Of a stretch of DNA of 64,000 bases, positions 36,714-46,178 are shown one piece after another. Position numbers and translations under genes: made by a program. The stretch is from assembly GCA_016841955.1 (NCBI GenBank), contig JAENYE010000002.1, forward strand, positions 44,769 to 108,768, in the 5' to 3' direction. The notes beneath the pieces were generated by a model. That model did not search any database. It saw nothing but the letters and a program-made list of their open reading frames with translations, and was not told the DNA's origin. The first letter of the stretch is position 1; every line of letters starts with the position of its first letter. The stretch comes from Methanobacteriota archaeon. Lineage in GTDB: Archaea > Halobacteriota > Methanomicrobia > Methanomicrobiales > Methanoculleaceae.

Positions 36714-36982
36714 CGGATCCGCAGGTCTTCACGGGCCAGGTACCACCGGGTAAACTCCGGATCGTAGATCCAGCAGACCTTACCCTGTGCATCGATGGCG
36801 ATCTTACTTGACTCCAGGAGGTACTCGATGATCGTCTTGAACGCCTGGTACATAACCCTCCGTGGCAAGCGCTCCCAGAGCGCCCGCCTGCGGTACTCGC
36901 CGCTGTGCTCCCGGATGAAGTCTTCGACCATTCTGATCGTGTCGAGTGGGGGAGAGTGGGCGGGTCTGGTGCTCGCGGACAT
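36710..36982 (-). CDS. Small winged-helix-like protein, probable partner of the truncated toxin
   Basis: 90 aa. Residues 15-70 (TIRMVEDFIREHSGEYRR through FKTIIEYLLESSKIAID) look like a winged helix, ending with KVCWIYDPEFTRWYLARE. Small proteins of this type precede short toxin-like genes in methanogens; here the stop overlaps the ATG of the truncated gene at 36713. An antitoxin or repressor role is likely but not shown. With its partner broken it may be a leftover. The interval 36983-37402 has no firmly supported gene. Confidence 0.55.
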   Translation of the reverse strand: MSASTRPAHSPPLDTIRMVEDFIREHSGEYRRRALWERLPRRVMYQAFKTIIEYLLESSKIAIDAQGKVCWIYDPEFTRWYLAREDLRIR

Positions 36983-37402
36983 GATCCCATTGCTGTTGTA
37001 TGAAGATTATGACAAGTTGATCCGGATGTGCCGGAAGCTTTGCCGGGGGTTCAGAATCGTCAGGTCAGGACGGATGAGACCCCGATCGACGCACTCCCGC
37101 CACCTCATAGTGCTGCCCCCGCAACAAGGATGTGATTTTGGAGGACACTGGCAACAAACGGGTCGTCTTCCTCTTTCATCTGCTCCCACCGGTAGTACGG
37201 AACGGTCGTCACCTGCGCCTCACGGCCGGTCTCCCTTTAGGTGTGACCGTCTGTCATCTCCAGAGCATCTAGTTTTGAGAATTATTGGGTCGACTAAAAA
37301 TTACTATCAAATGAAACGGGGGTTCTTGTCAGGTTGTACTACTAAATAGAAAGGAAAATTAGATGTAATACACAAAGGACTATTCTTACAAGATGATCTG
37401 AT

Positions 37403-38344
37403 ATGGTACAAGTACTCATTCAAAACATTCCTCTTGAAACTTGGGCAAATATTGCTGTAGCGGGTGGAACACTAATATTAGCAATTGTCACAGCTTTACT
37501 TGCGTATTTTACCTATTGTTATACGAGATCATCTGATAAACAACTTGAATTGTTAAAGAAAAGCACTGAAAGGCCACTGGTTCTAGAATTAATCAGAGGT
37601 ACTCTGCATACAATTTCTAATGATTTAACCCGTGAAAATGAAATAATCGAAGAAAAGGACATTTTGTGGTTGGGGAAGAATATTCCCAATAACCTAGATC
37701 TAGTTCCGTTAGTTTTCCCCATCTCGGCAAATAAGGAGTTCTACACGAACTTCCAGAAAACGGTCAGCCCTTCGTTAATTGCATCGAACCCAGATATTGA
37801 ACGACAAATTAGCGTTATTAATTTCCACTTAGAAAAGCGGCGACAGTTATACGAGAATATAACTGAAGCAATAGGGTCAATCGAGAAAATTATCGAAGAA
37901 TCTAACCTTAATGAGATTATAAAGGTTTTATTTTCGAAAGAGATCTCTATAAAGAGGAAACCCCGGATTGGAGGAGATCCCTTCGAGTTATATCAAGGCG
38001 AAAACAATTTCATTGGAGTTGTCACCCAGAAAAAATTAGAGGAAATTACAATTAGCATGCTTATTTCGTCACTATTTAAGCCTCTTATGACCGATGAATT
38101 TAGAGTTGGAAGTTTAGGTTATAGTCAACTGACACAAGAATTCTTACCACACATGGAAGAGATGCTCAAAAGGTTGCCGGACCGAGAGATTGTTCCATAC
38201 ATTCAAAGGATTGACGATTACCTAGATATTCTCAAAAGGACAAATTACGTAATACTTACCAATTCAAATGCTCTGTGCAATATTCTAAAGGATCGATACT
38301 CTCTCACTGAATCCGAAATGAAATCTTATTCTGACATTATCTGA
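37403..38344 (+). CDS. Hypothetical protein with one N-terminal membrane helix
   Basis: 313 aa. A single strong hydrophobic segment (about 15-37, IAVAGGTLILAIVTALLAYF) is followed by a charged cytosolic region with helical, partly coiled-coil sequence (for example RRQLYENITEAIGSIEKII). No family is recognised. The plan resembles the many membrane-anchored proteins of unknown function seen in accessory islands. It is strongly AT-rich next to GC-rich neighbours, which points to horizontal transfer. Confidence 0.65.
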   Translation: MVQVLIQNIPLETWANIAVAGGTLILAIVTALLAYFTYCYTRSSDKQLELLKKSTERPLVLELIRGTLHTISNDLTRENEIIEEKDILWLGKNIPNNLDLVPLVFPISANKEFYTNFQKTVSPSLIASNPDIERQISVINFHLEKRRQLYENITEAIGSIEKIIEESNLNEIIKVLFSKEISIKRKPRIGGDPFELYQGENNFIGVVTQKKLEEITISMLISSLFKPLMTDEFRVGSLGYSQLTQEFLPHMEEMLKRLPDREIVPYIQRIDDYLDILKRTNYVILTNSNALCNILKDRYSLTESEMKSYSDII

Positions 38345-38459
38345 AAAAGACAGTTTACATGTGATACCGTTTGCATCTCAAAGATTCTTTACTAGGATTG
38401 CTTTGATTTTGAGATCTCTACACGCCCAATGCGGTTAGATTTTCAATCACTGTTTTTAG

Positions 38460-38625
38460 GCTATACAGCCGGGCAAGATTCGTTACTTCCGCCGGTCGCT
38501 ACAGGACGTCGCCTTGGTTTTTCCCGAAGTCCGAGACTGCGACGCTCTCACTCGCGCCCGGCAAGACCTCGCGTCGTGACGGCTGTCCTAGGCATGCTCG
38601 CGGCTGGCTGTTCTAGACTATTAAA
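38460..38625. repeat. Dispersed intergenic repeat, copy B
   Basis: GC-rich patch inside an AT-rich island. Its reverse complement shares several blocks with 7690-7870. No protein is supported. It separates the two converging unknown genes. Confidence 0.45.
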
Positions 38626-38647
38626 CAAAATATCGATGTGCATGTTA

Positions 38648-39967
38648 TTACTTACCCATAAATTCCATCCATTGGAGATTTGGTTGCGGAACCAACCAAT
38701 TGGGGACATTTAAATCGTTATCTCGACAAAATCGCTCAATCGATTCTTTTAACTTTTCAGGGAAGATGCGGATGAACTCATGGGGCAATAATTTTTCAAT
38801 ATGAGTTTTCACTCCACTGATTTCGTGTGAAATCGGATGATATTTCCTTTTGAAATGAATGAGTTCATCGCGTTTTTTTATCAATTCTTTTAACGACAAG
38901 TAAGGTTCAATTCCTGTATTGAATAAAGATGAATCTTTTCCAGATAATTCAAAATAGATGGAACACTTTTTCATGATTGAAATTTGTTCAATATGTTTCC
39001 ATATTTCCGGATAGTTATCAAATCCAAGACCATTGATGAAGGCCTCAAAGCATGCAACACCTAAAATTATTGCAGTTGCTCTTTCTTGATATACCAAATC
39101 AAGTTTATCTACTGTTTCATGGTCTTTCCTCAACGATGAGTACAACTTTTCTGCCCTCTTTGCATGGTACCAACACCCACGGTAGAAGATGGGTTCAGCA
39201 TACAATTTTGTCTGAATGTCGTTATTTTTTACAGTAAATCTCTCGAAATGGGATAGAATTGAGGGTTGATATTTTGGGACTTTGCTGTGCTCCCCAACCG
39301 AAGCTAACTTTTTGTGATGGACTTGAAGTAATTCCTTTAGAATTGGACGCCGGATATCGTCTAACTGCTTATAGTATGCCTCAACTCTTGCTTTATACCC
39401 TTCATGTCCAATTTCAGATGGTTTAACAAAGTTATTCATTAAATCTCTTAATTTACTTTGCATTTCCTCAAAAGGCTCAAGATTGACATAGTCCGAAGTA
39501 AATTTGCCATAACGTCGCCCTTCGACGTGTACAAACTTCGCTATTTCCCATTGATATAAGTGCCCGTTATCAAATACTTGACAATGAGTAGAAAAACCCA
39601 ACTTAGGATCTTCCACGTTAATCGGATTCGCCTGAAATGGAATGTAATGTTTTGATACCAAACCTTCAGGTATAACATCAGCTGAGTGTTCAGCAAGAGG
39701 CACTGTAACTCCCCCCGCCATTCTATCTATCATTCTGTTTTGCAATACTGCTGGGTGAACATTGTGGAAAAGAAAATCGTGCAGAATTACTTTATGCTCA
39801 CTAACGGCTTTTTCCAATTCCTCTTGCGTGATTTTGTTAAAATTGAATGTCCAGATCTTATCTCGTGTAACGTAATCCCTACATTCTGTATACTCAATTG
39901 CGATTGCCTTTACCCACCATCTTGGGATCTTCAGTTTATCTGAGACTCTCTCAATTATATCACTCAT
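38648..39967 (-). CDS. Hypothetical protein with possible C-terminal HEPN-like domain
   Basis: 439 aa, AT-rich, family not recognised. The N-terminal two thirds mix helices and strands without a familiar motif. From about residue 290 a helical region begins with ERATAIILGVACFEAFINGL and then has KKRDELIHFKR (about 375), an R-x4-H arrangement like the catalytic motif of HEPN ribonucleases; an acidic helix and a preceding all-helical frame fit that fold. No membrane segments. A role in defence or RNA cleavage would be inference only. Confidence 0.65.
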   Translation of the reverse strand: MSDIIERVSDKLKIPRWWVKAIAIEYTECRDYVTRDKIWTFNFNKITQEELEKAVSEHKVILHDFLFHNVHPAVLQNRMIDRMAGGVTVPLAEHSADVIPEGLVSKHYIPFQANPINVEDPKLGFSTHCQVFDNGHLYQWEIAKFVHVEGRRYGKFTSDYVNLEPFEEMQSKLRDLMNNFVKPSEIGHEGYKARVEAYYKQLDDIRRPILKELLQVHHKKLASVGEHSKVPKYQPSILSHFERFTVKNNDIQTKLYAEPIFYRGCWYHAKRAEKLYSSLRKDHETVDKLDLVYQERATAIILGVACFEAFINGLGFDNYPEIWKHIEQISIMKKCSIYFELSGKDSSLFNTGIEPYLSLKELIKKRDELIHFKRKYHPISHEISGVKTHIEKLLPHEFIRIFPEKLKESIERFCRDNDLNVPNWLVPQPNLQWMEFMGK

Positions 39968-40116
39968 AAATCATCACTTGTATTTCAAGATTTCATGCTT
40001 TACGTTGAGAGATCATTCATGAGCAAATAGTAAAATAGTATGTTCTGATTACGGAGTAGCAGTGCAGTGCACACAGGTCGTCCGGCTTCACCCCTAGTCA
40101 CTTGGATCAAGAACTA

Positions 40117-40152
40117 TAATCTCCGGCTTCGTGCTAATCTCCGGCTTCGTGC
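40117..40152. repeat. 18-bp tandem duplication
   Basis: TAATCTCCGGCTTCGTGC occurs twice in a row. A partial third match (TCCGGCTTC) lies at about 40081. The gap 39968-40353 otherwise shows only a TATA-like TTTATATG near 40312 ahead of the next gene. Confidence 0.6.
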
Positions 40153-40353
40153 CACTGGCGCGCGCAAGGTCACCGAGGGGTCAGCCGCCGGTTCAACAAG
40201 TAAGACAGTGCGTCAGAGTGAAGAGTGTCCCTAGCATTAATCTACAGGGCCTGATACTCATTTTTATTGGGTAAAAATCGCATGCAATGATTTATTCCTC
40301 TACTACAAATGTTTATATGTTTCTCCCAATGAGAAAAATTGTAGAGATAGATT

Positions 40354-41088
40354 ATGTTTGAGCAAATCCTTGGAATTATATATCATATTTTCTTATCGGG
40401 AGCGATTATCCTTGCTTGGCTTCTTTTCATAGAGAAGGTACTTAAATGGAACAAAGAAAGGAAAATTCCGAAAGTACGAATAACTTCTGCTGCAGGAAGT
40501 TACGATCATGATTCCCCAACTGGGGACTTTCGGTGTGAATTAAACATAGCTATCTTGAATCAGAAGGAAAAGACAGTTGCAATAAACGATATCTTAGCTA
40601 CGGTTCGTTATAACGAAGTGAAATGGCAGTTACATCATGAAGAAATATTACACATGTTCGGTACAGAGAAGATGATCTTTTCTCAGAAACCAGATAATTA
40701 TAACGATATAATTCCGAATAACCTATTAGGAAATCAATCTACGCGGTTGATAGCTGTATTCCGTTTCCCAAATGTAATGCCAGCACATCTAGATCGGAGA
40801 CCCCTCGCAAGGTTCATGGGACTCCTTGGAAAGGTGAAGATGTATGAAATCCGTGAGGATGAAGTGTACCGTAATTGGGATAATCTACCAGTTATTCTCC
40901 GATTAACCCTTTCTATTGATGATGGGGAGAAAATTGCTTACTTTGTCCCAGTATACAAATCAACTACTAAAGAAGTCAAAAATAGAGTTGGGACTCTTGG
41001 AACTGGCGATATTGCAGAAATTGAATACAATTTTTGGGAGGAGAGAAAACAAGGAAGTGCGTTCGAGGGTGATAAATTGTTTCAATAG
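40354..41088 (+). CDS. Hypothetical protein with one N-terminal membrane helix
   Basis: 244 aa. A membrane segment (about 5-27, LGIIYHIFLSGAIILAWLLF) and a basic stretch are followed by a probable beta-rich domain with CELNIAILNQKEKTVAINDI, reminiscent of a small Ig-like fold, ending in an acidic tail. No family is recognised. AT-rich like the two genes before it. A TATA-like element lies about 40 bp upstream. Confidence 0.65.
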   Translation: MFEQILGIIYHIFLSGAIILAWLLFIEKVLKWNKERKIPKVRITSAAGSYDHDSPTGDFRCELNIAILNQKEKTVAINDILATVRYNEVKWQLHHEEILHMFGTEKMIFSQKPDNYNDIIPNNLLGNQSTRLIAVFRFPNVMPAHLDRRPLARFMGLLGKVKMYEIREDEVYRNWDNLPVILRLTLSIDDGEKIAYFVPVYKSTTKEVKNRVGTLGTGDIAEIEYNFWEERKQGSAFEGDKLFQ

Positions 41089-41372
41089 AACCAAGCCCTT
41101 ACAGAGCCAGTTAACCTACCGGCTATCAGCTAATAGAAAATCATCAGTTCAATTTTCGAGAGAACTATAGCCTGTTAGAACATGAGAGATGCAGTATCTG
41201 ACCCAATGAACGCCTGTGAGAGCAGACTCTGAGCTTATGGCATCTGATTAATTGAAAACCTTCGCCGCCTTCAGGATTACTAATCAAACTCGCAGAAAGC
41301 AAACGCCACCGAGAAAGTAACCTCAAAGCAAAAAATCACATTTCAAAACCAGAAACCCAACTCAAAAATCAA

Positions 41373-41482
41373 TGCTGCGGGTGGGATCCGAACCCACGAT
41401 TTCCAGATGTCCCAGGCTTGGACGCACCGTTTTTCACAAAACCCTATGAGTCTGGCGCCCTAACCGACTAGGCCACCGCAGC
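41373..41482 (-). tRNA. tRNA-Met (CAU), elongator type, with intron
   Basis: Minus strand. Acceptor strands GCTGCGG and CCGCAGC pair; the D arm is GCCT/GGGC; the anticodon loop CTCATA follows stem CCAGA, whose partner TCTGG comes only after an intron. Placing the intron at the usual archaeal site 37/38 gives an intron at about 41409-41444 (36 nt) and a 74-nt mature tRNA. T arm GTGGG-TTCGGAT-CCCAC. An isoleucine tRNA with CAU is less likely given the sequence. Splicing would need the endonuclease and RtcB, encoded at 49435. Confidence 0.85.
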
Positions 41483-41555
41483 ATACAAAGTGCAGTATAA
41501 CAATGCTGCATTGGCAAATAAACCTTATGGCTTAGCGGAAAAATTGGATGGAGGG

Positions 41556-43031
41556 TTACTTCGTGTTTTTCCGGATATAGACGTCGACCGCCGCCGTGAT
41601 CGCCGCTATGTGCTTCCCCTGGCGGAGCGAGTCGGCCAGCGTCTGCATACGCGCCTCCTCCTCGTGGAGGTAGCGGCGCAGGCTCGTCGCGATGTGCTCC
41701 TCCTGCAGGAAGTGCGTGTGGGTGTCGCCGGCGATGAAGTGGGCGTTGTGCATGATCGCGTAGTGGAGCGGGAGCGTCGTCTTCACGCCCAGGATGACGT
41801 ACTCGTAGATGGCCCGGCGCATCCGCTGGATCGCCTCCTCGCGGTTGGAGCCCAGGGCACAGAGTTTGGAGATCATCGAGTCGTAGTGTGCGGGGATGGT
41901 GTAGCCCATGTGGATGCCGGAGTCGACCCGTATCCCCGGCCCTCCCGGGGACCGGTAGCGGACGATCTTGCCCGGATCGGCGGCGAAGTTGTTCAGCGGG
42001 TCCTCCGCGTTGATCCGGCACTCGATCGCGTGCCCCCGGATGGTGACGTCCTCCTGGTCCATCGCGAGATCTTCGCCGGCGGCGACGGCGATCTGCTGCT
42101 TCACGATATCGATCCCCGTGATGAACTCCGTGATGGTGTGCTCCACCTGCAGCCGGGTGTTCACCTCCATGAAGTAGTAGTTGCCGTTTGAGTAGAGGAA
42201 CTCCACCGTGCCGGCGTTCGTGTAGTTCGCCGCCTTTGCAGCGGCGATGGCCGACGCCGTCATCTGCTCCCGGAGAGCGGGCGTCATGATCGGGCAGGGG
42301 GCCTCCTCGAGCAGTTTCTGGTGCCGGCGCTGGATGGAGCACTCGCGGTCGTAGAGGTGGACGGTGTGCCCGTTCGCGTCCGCAAGGACCTGGATCTCGA
42401 TGTGGCGCGGCTTCGTGAGGTACTTCTCCACGAAGATCGTCGGGTCGCCGAAGGCGGACTGGGCAATCCGCCTGCCCTTATCGATCGCCTCCTCGAGTTC
42501 TTCCTCGCTCTCGGCGATATGCATGCCGATACCGCCGCCGCCCGCGCTCGCCTTCACGATCACCGGGTAGCCGATCTCGGCGGCGACCTTCTTCGCCTCC
42601 TCAACGCCGGTGACGCCTTCCGGCGTGCCGGGAAGGACCGGGACGCCCGCCTCGCGCATCATCCGCTTCGACCCGATCTTCGAGCCCAGCGCCTCGATCG
42701 TCTTCCACGACGGCCCGATGAACGTCAGACCCTCGTCCTCGACCAGTTTCGCGAACCCGGCGTTCTCGGCGAGGAACCCGTAGCCCGGGTGGATCGCCTC
42801 GGCCCCGGTCTTCCTCGCCACATCGCAGATCCGCTCCTTGTTGAGGTAACTTTTGGACGGGTGCGCCTCCCCGACACAGAACGCCTCGTCAGCGTACTTG
42901 ACGTGAAGCGCGTTGCTGTCCGGCTGGGAGTAGATCGCGACCGTGTCGATACCCAGTTCCCGGCAGGCCCGCATGACCCGGATGGCAATCTCGCCGCGGT
43001 TGGCGATCAGGACCTTATCAAAATACTTCAT
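41556..43031 (-). CDS. pycA: Pyruvate carboxylase subunit A (biotin carboxylase)
   Basis: 491 aa from the ATG at 43031 (MKYFDKVLIANRGEIA); an in-frame GTG at 43049 is an alternative. It uses ATP and bicarbonate to carboxylate the biotin on PycB. Motifs: ANRGEIAIRVMRACRELG at the start, the Gly-rich ATP loop KASAGGGGIGMH, the metal ligands in FMEVNTRLQVEHTITE, and RGHAIECRINAED. It lies 15 bp after pycB and ends the biotin transcript. The product, oxaloacetate, feeds biosynthesis through the incomplete TCA pathway. Confidence 0.96.
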   Translation of the reverse strand: MKYFDKVLIANRGEIAIRVMRACRELGIDTVAIYSQPDSNALHVKYADEAFCVGEAHPSKSYLNKERICDVARKTGAEAIHPGYGFLAENAGFAKLVEDEGLTFIGPSWKTIEALGSKIGSKRMMREAGVPVLPGTPEGVTGVEEAKKVAAEIGYPVIVKASAGGGGIGMHIAESEEELEEAIDKGRRIAQSAFGDPTIFVEKYLTKPRHIEIQVLADANGHTVHLYDRECSIQRRHQKLLEEAPCPIMTPALREQMTASAIAAAKAANYTNAGTVEFLYSNGNYYFMEVNTRLQVEHTITEFITGIDIVKQQIAVAAGEDLAMDQEDVTIRGHAIECRINAEDPLNNFAADPGKIVRYRSPGGPGIRVDSGIHMGYTIPAHYDSMISKLCALGSNREEAIQRMRRAIYEYVILGVKTTLPLHYAIMHNAHFIAGDTHTHFLQEEHIATSLRRYLHEEEARMQTLADSLRQGKHIAAITAAVDVYIRKNTK

Positions 43032-43045
43032 CACGCAAACAGCCC

Positions 43046-44791
43046 TCACTCAATGACCATCAGCACGTCGCCGTTCTGCACGACGTCCCCGGCATCCACG
43101 AAGATCTCCGAGACCGTGCCGTCGCGGGGGCTGGGGATGGGGTTCTCCATCTTCATCGCCTCGAGGACGATGAGCGTATCCCCCTTCCTGACGGTGCTCC
43201 CGCGCTCGGCCATCACCTTCAGGACCATGCCCTGCATGTTGCTCTTGACGCCGCCGGCGACATCCCCGCGGGGGGCCCTGGCCGACGGTGCGGTCGCTTG
43301 GGCCGCGACCGAGCCTCCCTCCACGGTGACGATCCGGACCGAGAAGATCTCGCCGTCCACCTCCACCTCCATGGAGCGGGGGATCTCCGCAACCCCCACC
43401 GGTCCAGCGGATGCCTTCTCGGGGATCGCTTCGGCCTGGCGTTCGCCCCGGAGGAACGACGGGGCGACGCTCGGGTAGAGGATGAAGGTGAGAACGTCTT
43501 CCTCCCTGGTGACCAGGCCCTGCTCCGTCGCCTCCTTCTTCATCTGCTCGTAGACGGGTTCGAGCAGGTCCGCCGGGCGGACCGTTACCGGCTCCTCGTC
43601 GCCGATGATCACCTTCCTGATTTCGAGGCTGATCGGCGCGGGAGAGCGTCCGTAGAGGCCGCGGACGTAGTCCTTCACCTCCTTCGTCACGTTCCGGTAG
43701 CGCTCCCCGTCCATGAGGACATTGAAGACCGCCTGGGTGCCCACGATCTGGCTCGTCGGCGTCACGAGCGGCGGGTAGCCGAGGTCCTCCCTCACCCGGG
43801 GGATCTCGCGGAACACCTCGTCCAGGCGGTCGAGCGCGTCCTGCTCCTTTAACTGGGAGACGAGGTTTGAGATCATCCCGCCCGGGAGCTGGTAGATCAG
43901 CACGTCCGAGTCGACCCGGTCCGCGATGGAGTTGAAGAGCGGCTCGTACTTCTCCCGCATCTCCCGGCAGATGTTCCGCACTTTCCGGAGCGGGAGAAGG
44001 TCGATGCCGGTGTCGCGCGGCGTCCCGGCGACACTTGCAACGACGCTCTCCGTCGGGGGCTGGGAGGTGCCGAGGGCGAACGGCGACATCGCCGTATCGA
44101 GGATATCAACGCCCGCATCGATCGCCGCCTGGTAACTCATGGGCGCGACGCCGCTCGTGCAGTGGGAGTGGAGACAGACCCTGACGTCGGCCGTCTTCTT
44201 GATCCCGACGATCAGGTCGCGGGCATCGTGCGGCATGATCAGGCCGGCCATGTCCTTGATGCAGATCGAGTCGCAGCCAAGCGCATAGAGCTCCTGCGCC
44301 ATATCGATGAACGTCGCGACGGAGTGGACGGGGCTCGTCGTGTAGGATATCGCGCCCTGCAGGTGCGCCCCGACGTTCTTGACCTCCTCCATCGCTTTTT
44401 TCATGTTCCGGATATCGTTCAATGCATCGAAGACCCGGAAGATATCGACCCCGTTCTGCGCCGACGCCTCTACGAACTTCTCCACCACGTCGTCGGGATA
44501 GTGCCGGTAGCCTACGAGGTTCTGGCCCCGCAGGAGCATCTGGATGGGGGTGCGTTTCAGCTCGGCCTTCAGCATCCGGAGGCGTTCCCAGGGATCGTCG
44601 TTGAGAAACCTGATGCAGCTGTCAAAGGTTGCCCCACCCCAGGCCTCGACAGAGAAGAAACCTACTTCGTCGATGGCACGGGCAAGAGGGAGCATATCCT
44701 CAGTCCGGAGCCGGGTAGCGATAAGCGACTGATGCGCGTCCCTAAGCGTGGTATCGGTGATATTGAGTGAATCTAATTTGGCAGCACACAT
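43046..44791 (-). CDS. pycB: Pyruvate carboxylase subunit B (carboxyltransferase plus biotin carrier)
   Basis: 581 aa from the ATG at 44791, which has GAGGTG about 9 nt upstream; the frame is open further but that part is the shadow of the transporter gene. The carboxyltransferase domain begins ITDTTLRDAHQSLIATR, with the metal and substrate region DSICIKDMAGL and VCLHSHCTSGVAPM. A conserved PYC_OADA region follows, then a biotinyl domain with LEAMKMENPIPSP, where the Lys is biotinylated by BirA. It transfers CO2 from biotin to pyruvate. It stands directly behind the biotin uptake genes. Confidence 0.96.
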   Translation of the reverse strand: MCAAKLDSLNITDTTLRDAHQSLIATRLRTEDMLPLARAIDEVGFFSVEAWGGATFDSCIRFLNDDPWERLRMLKAELKRTPIQMLLRGQNLVGYRHYPDDVVEKFVEASAQNGVDIFRVFDALNDIRNMKKAMEEVKNVGAHLQGAISYTTSPVHSVATFIDMAQELYALGCDSICIKDMAGLIMPHDARDLIVGIKKTADVRVCLHSHCTSGVAPMSYQAAIDAGVDILDTAMSPFALGTSQPPTESVVASVAGTPRDTGIDLLPLRKVRNICREMREKYEPLFNSIADRVDSDVLIYQLPGGMISNLVSQLKEQDALDRLDEVFREIPRVREDLGYPPLVTPTSQIVGTQAVFNVLMDGERYRNVTKEVKDYVRGLYGRSPAPISLEIRKVIIGDEEPVTVRPADLLEPVYEQMKKEATEQGLVTREEDVLTFILYPSVAPSFLRGERQAEAIPEKASAGPVGVAEIPRSMEVEVDGEIFSVRIVTVEGGSVAAQATAPSARAPRGDVAGGVKSNMQGMVLKVMAERGSTVRKGDTLIVLEAMKMENPIPSPRDGTVSEIFVDAGDVVQNGDVLMVIE

Positions 44792-44844
44792 CGAATTTTG
44801 CACCTCGAAGGGCTGAGAATATATCAATAAAGCCTCTACAAAAT

Positions 44845-45498
44845 TCATCCTACTAATATAAAAACGTCGCGAAGAGGGAGAGTAGATAAAAGGACGGGTA
44901 TTAAGGCCATTATTGAGGCCAGGACGTCCCCGGGATCCGTTCCGAATCGGGGGCATACCCGACCTCCGATCGTGTAGCCCCGTACCACCAGCAGCCGGGC
45001 AATCTCGTCGGCTCTCCTGATCTGGGTGACGATGAGGGTTACCGCGAGCGGCACGATCGAGCGCACACCGGGCCGGATTCCCTTCAGCGCCAGGGCAACC
45101 CGCATCTGATCGAGCTCCTGCCGGATCACTGCGAGGCCGGAAAGACCCATCTCGGCGATGAGCCCGATCTCGAATCCCACCCGGTCCCCGAGGGCCCAGA
45201 CCGCCACGCCGAGCACGTCTCCTTCCTCCGTCTCGGCGTACACCCACGCGGCCAGAAGGAGGAGCGCGGTCATCCGGATCAGGTAGGAGAGCCCCGGGCC
45301 GCCCCCCCACGCGGAGACGAGCGCTGTTGCGGCGATCATCGCGATGAGGGAGAGAAGCACCCCCGGCCGCGGGAGGGCCTTCGTGCGCGGGGTAAACAGC
45401 AGCCACCAGACCATGGCGGCGACGGCTCCCGCCGTGCTCGCAAACGCAGCGAGCGAGAGGAACGCGGCGGCAAGAAGCCTCAGCCGCGGATCCTGCAT
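44845..45498 (-). CDS. ECF transporter transmembrane subunit T
   Basis: 217 aa starting MQDPRLRLLAAAFLSL; the ATG at 45498 overlaps the upstream ATPase gene by 19 bp. Five or so membrane helices. The two coupling motifs of EcfT are visible as VALALKGIRPG and LLVVRGYTIGG (Ala-Arg-Gly-like). EcfT joins the substrate subunit BioY to the ATPases. Located between the two ATPase genes and pycB in the biotin block, so it probably serves biotin; a shared role with other substrate subunits cannot be excluded. Confidence 0.88.
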   Translation of the reverse strand: MQDPRLRLLAAAFLSLAAFASTAGAVAAMVWWLLFTPRTKALPRPGVLLSLIAMIAATALVSAWGGGPGLSYLIRMTALLLLAAWVYAETEEGDVLGVAVWALGDRVGFEIGLIAEMGLSGLAVIRQELDQMRVALALKGIRPGVRSIVPLAVTLIVTQIRRADEIARLLVVRGYTIGGRVCPRFGTDPGDVLASIMALIPVLLSTLPLRDVFILVG

Positions 45499-46178
45499 AG
45501 CGCCTCCCGGGCGTCGGATAGCCTGATGTTCGCCGGACGGGCACCCTCTCTTAAGGCATACGCGAGGTAGGGCGGGGCGTGCCGCCACAGGGGGATCGCT
45601 CCGGGCACGCTGCCGCGGGCCGTCAGGGCTCCGGCCTCCATCTCCCAGACGGCATCCACCCGGGGGAGGACCGCGCGTTCGTGCGAGAAGATGATGGTGA
45701 TACCTGCATCGCGCTCCTCGATCATCCTGCAGGCCTCCCTTTTCGCGACGCAGTCCAGGGAACCGAACGGTTCGTCCAGCATCAGCAGGTCGGGGTTCCG
45801 CATGACGGCGCAGGCAAGGGTCAGCCTCCTGAGCTCCCCGCGGGAGAGGTGGAACGGGTCGTCGTCCCCCCGCCCGGCAAGGTCCGCCCGCGCGAGCACG
45901 TCGTCCGGGGCAAGCCCCCAGGACCCGGCCTCTTCGGCAACGGTCGGGCAGGTGATGTGGTGTTCGGGGAACTGCAGCAGGAGCAGGGCCGACGAGACGC
46001 CGTGCCGCCGGACGGCGCCGCTCCCGGGACGGAGCAGTTCTGCGAGCAGAAGGGCGAGCGTCGATTTCCCGCTCCCCACCGGTCCGCTGACCAGGTGCAC
46101 GCCCTCTTCAAAGGTGCCGCTGCCCCGGAGGGTGAACGAACCGCGGGAGAAGAGGAGATCCTCGAGGTCTACCCTCAC
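45480..46178 (-). CDS. ECF transporter ATP-binding subunit, second
   Basis: 232 aa. The best start is GTG at 46178 (VRVDLEDLLFSRGSF), overlapping the stop of the preceding ATPase gene (GTGA). ABC motifs: Walker A GPVGSGKSTLALL, signature LSRGELRRLTLA, Walker B LLMLDEPFGSLD and the His switch in IIFSHER. It pairs with the other ATPase to power the ECF transporter. The signature has LSRGE in place of LSGGE. Confidence 0.87.
   Translation of the reverse strand: MRVDLEDLLFSRGSFTLRGSGTFEEGVHLVSGPVGSGKSTLALLLAELLRPGSGAVRRHGVSSALLLLQFPEHHITCPTVAEEAGSWGLAPDDVLARADLAGRGDDDPFHLSRGELRRLTLACAVMRNPDLLMLDEPFGSLDCVAKREACRMIEERDAGITIIFSHERAVLPRVDAVWEMEAGALTARGSVPGAIPLWRHAPPYLAYALREGARPANIRLSDAREALCRIRG

Noticed and set aside
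37007..37189. Possible HEPN-domain remnant on the minus strand (MRWRECVDRGLIRPD)
   Set aside because: Short resemblance to the start of some archaeal HEPN proteins, but too little sequence and no second motif.
44792..45544. N-terminal 251-residue extension of PycB
   Set aside because: It is the shadow of the EcfT gene; the ATG at 44791 has a good ribosome binding site and matches where PycB begins.
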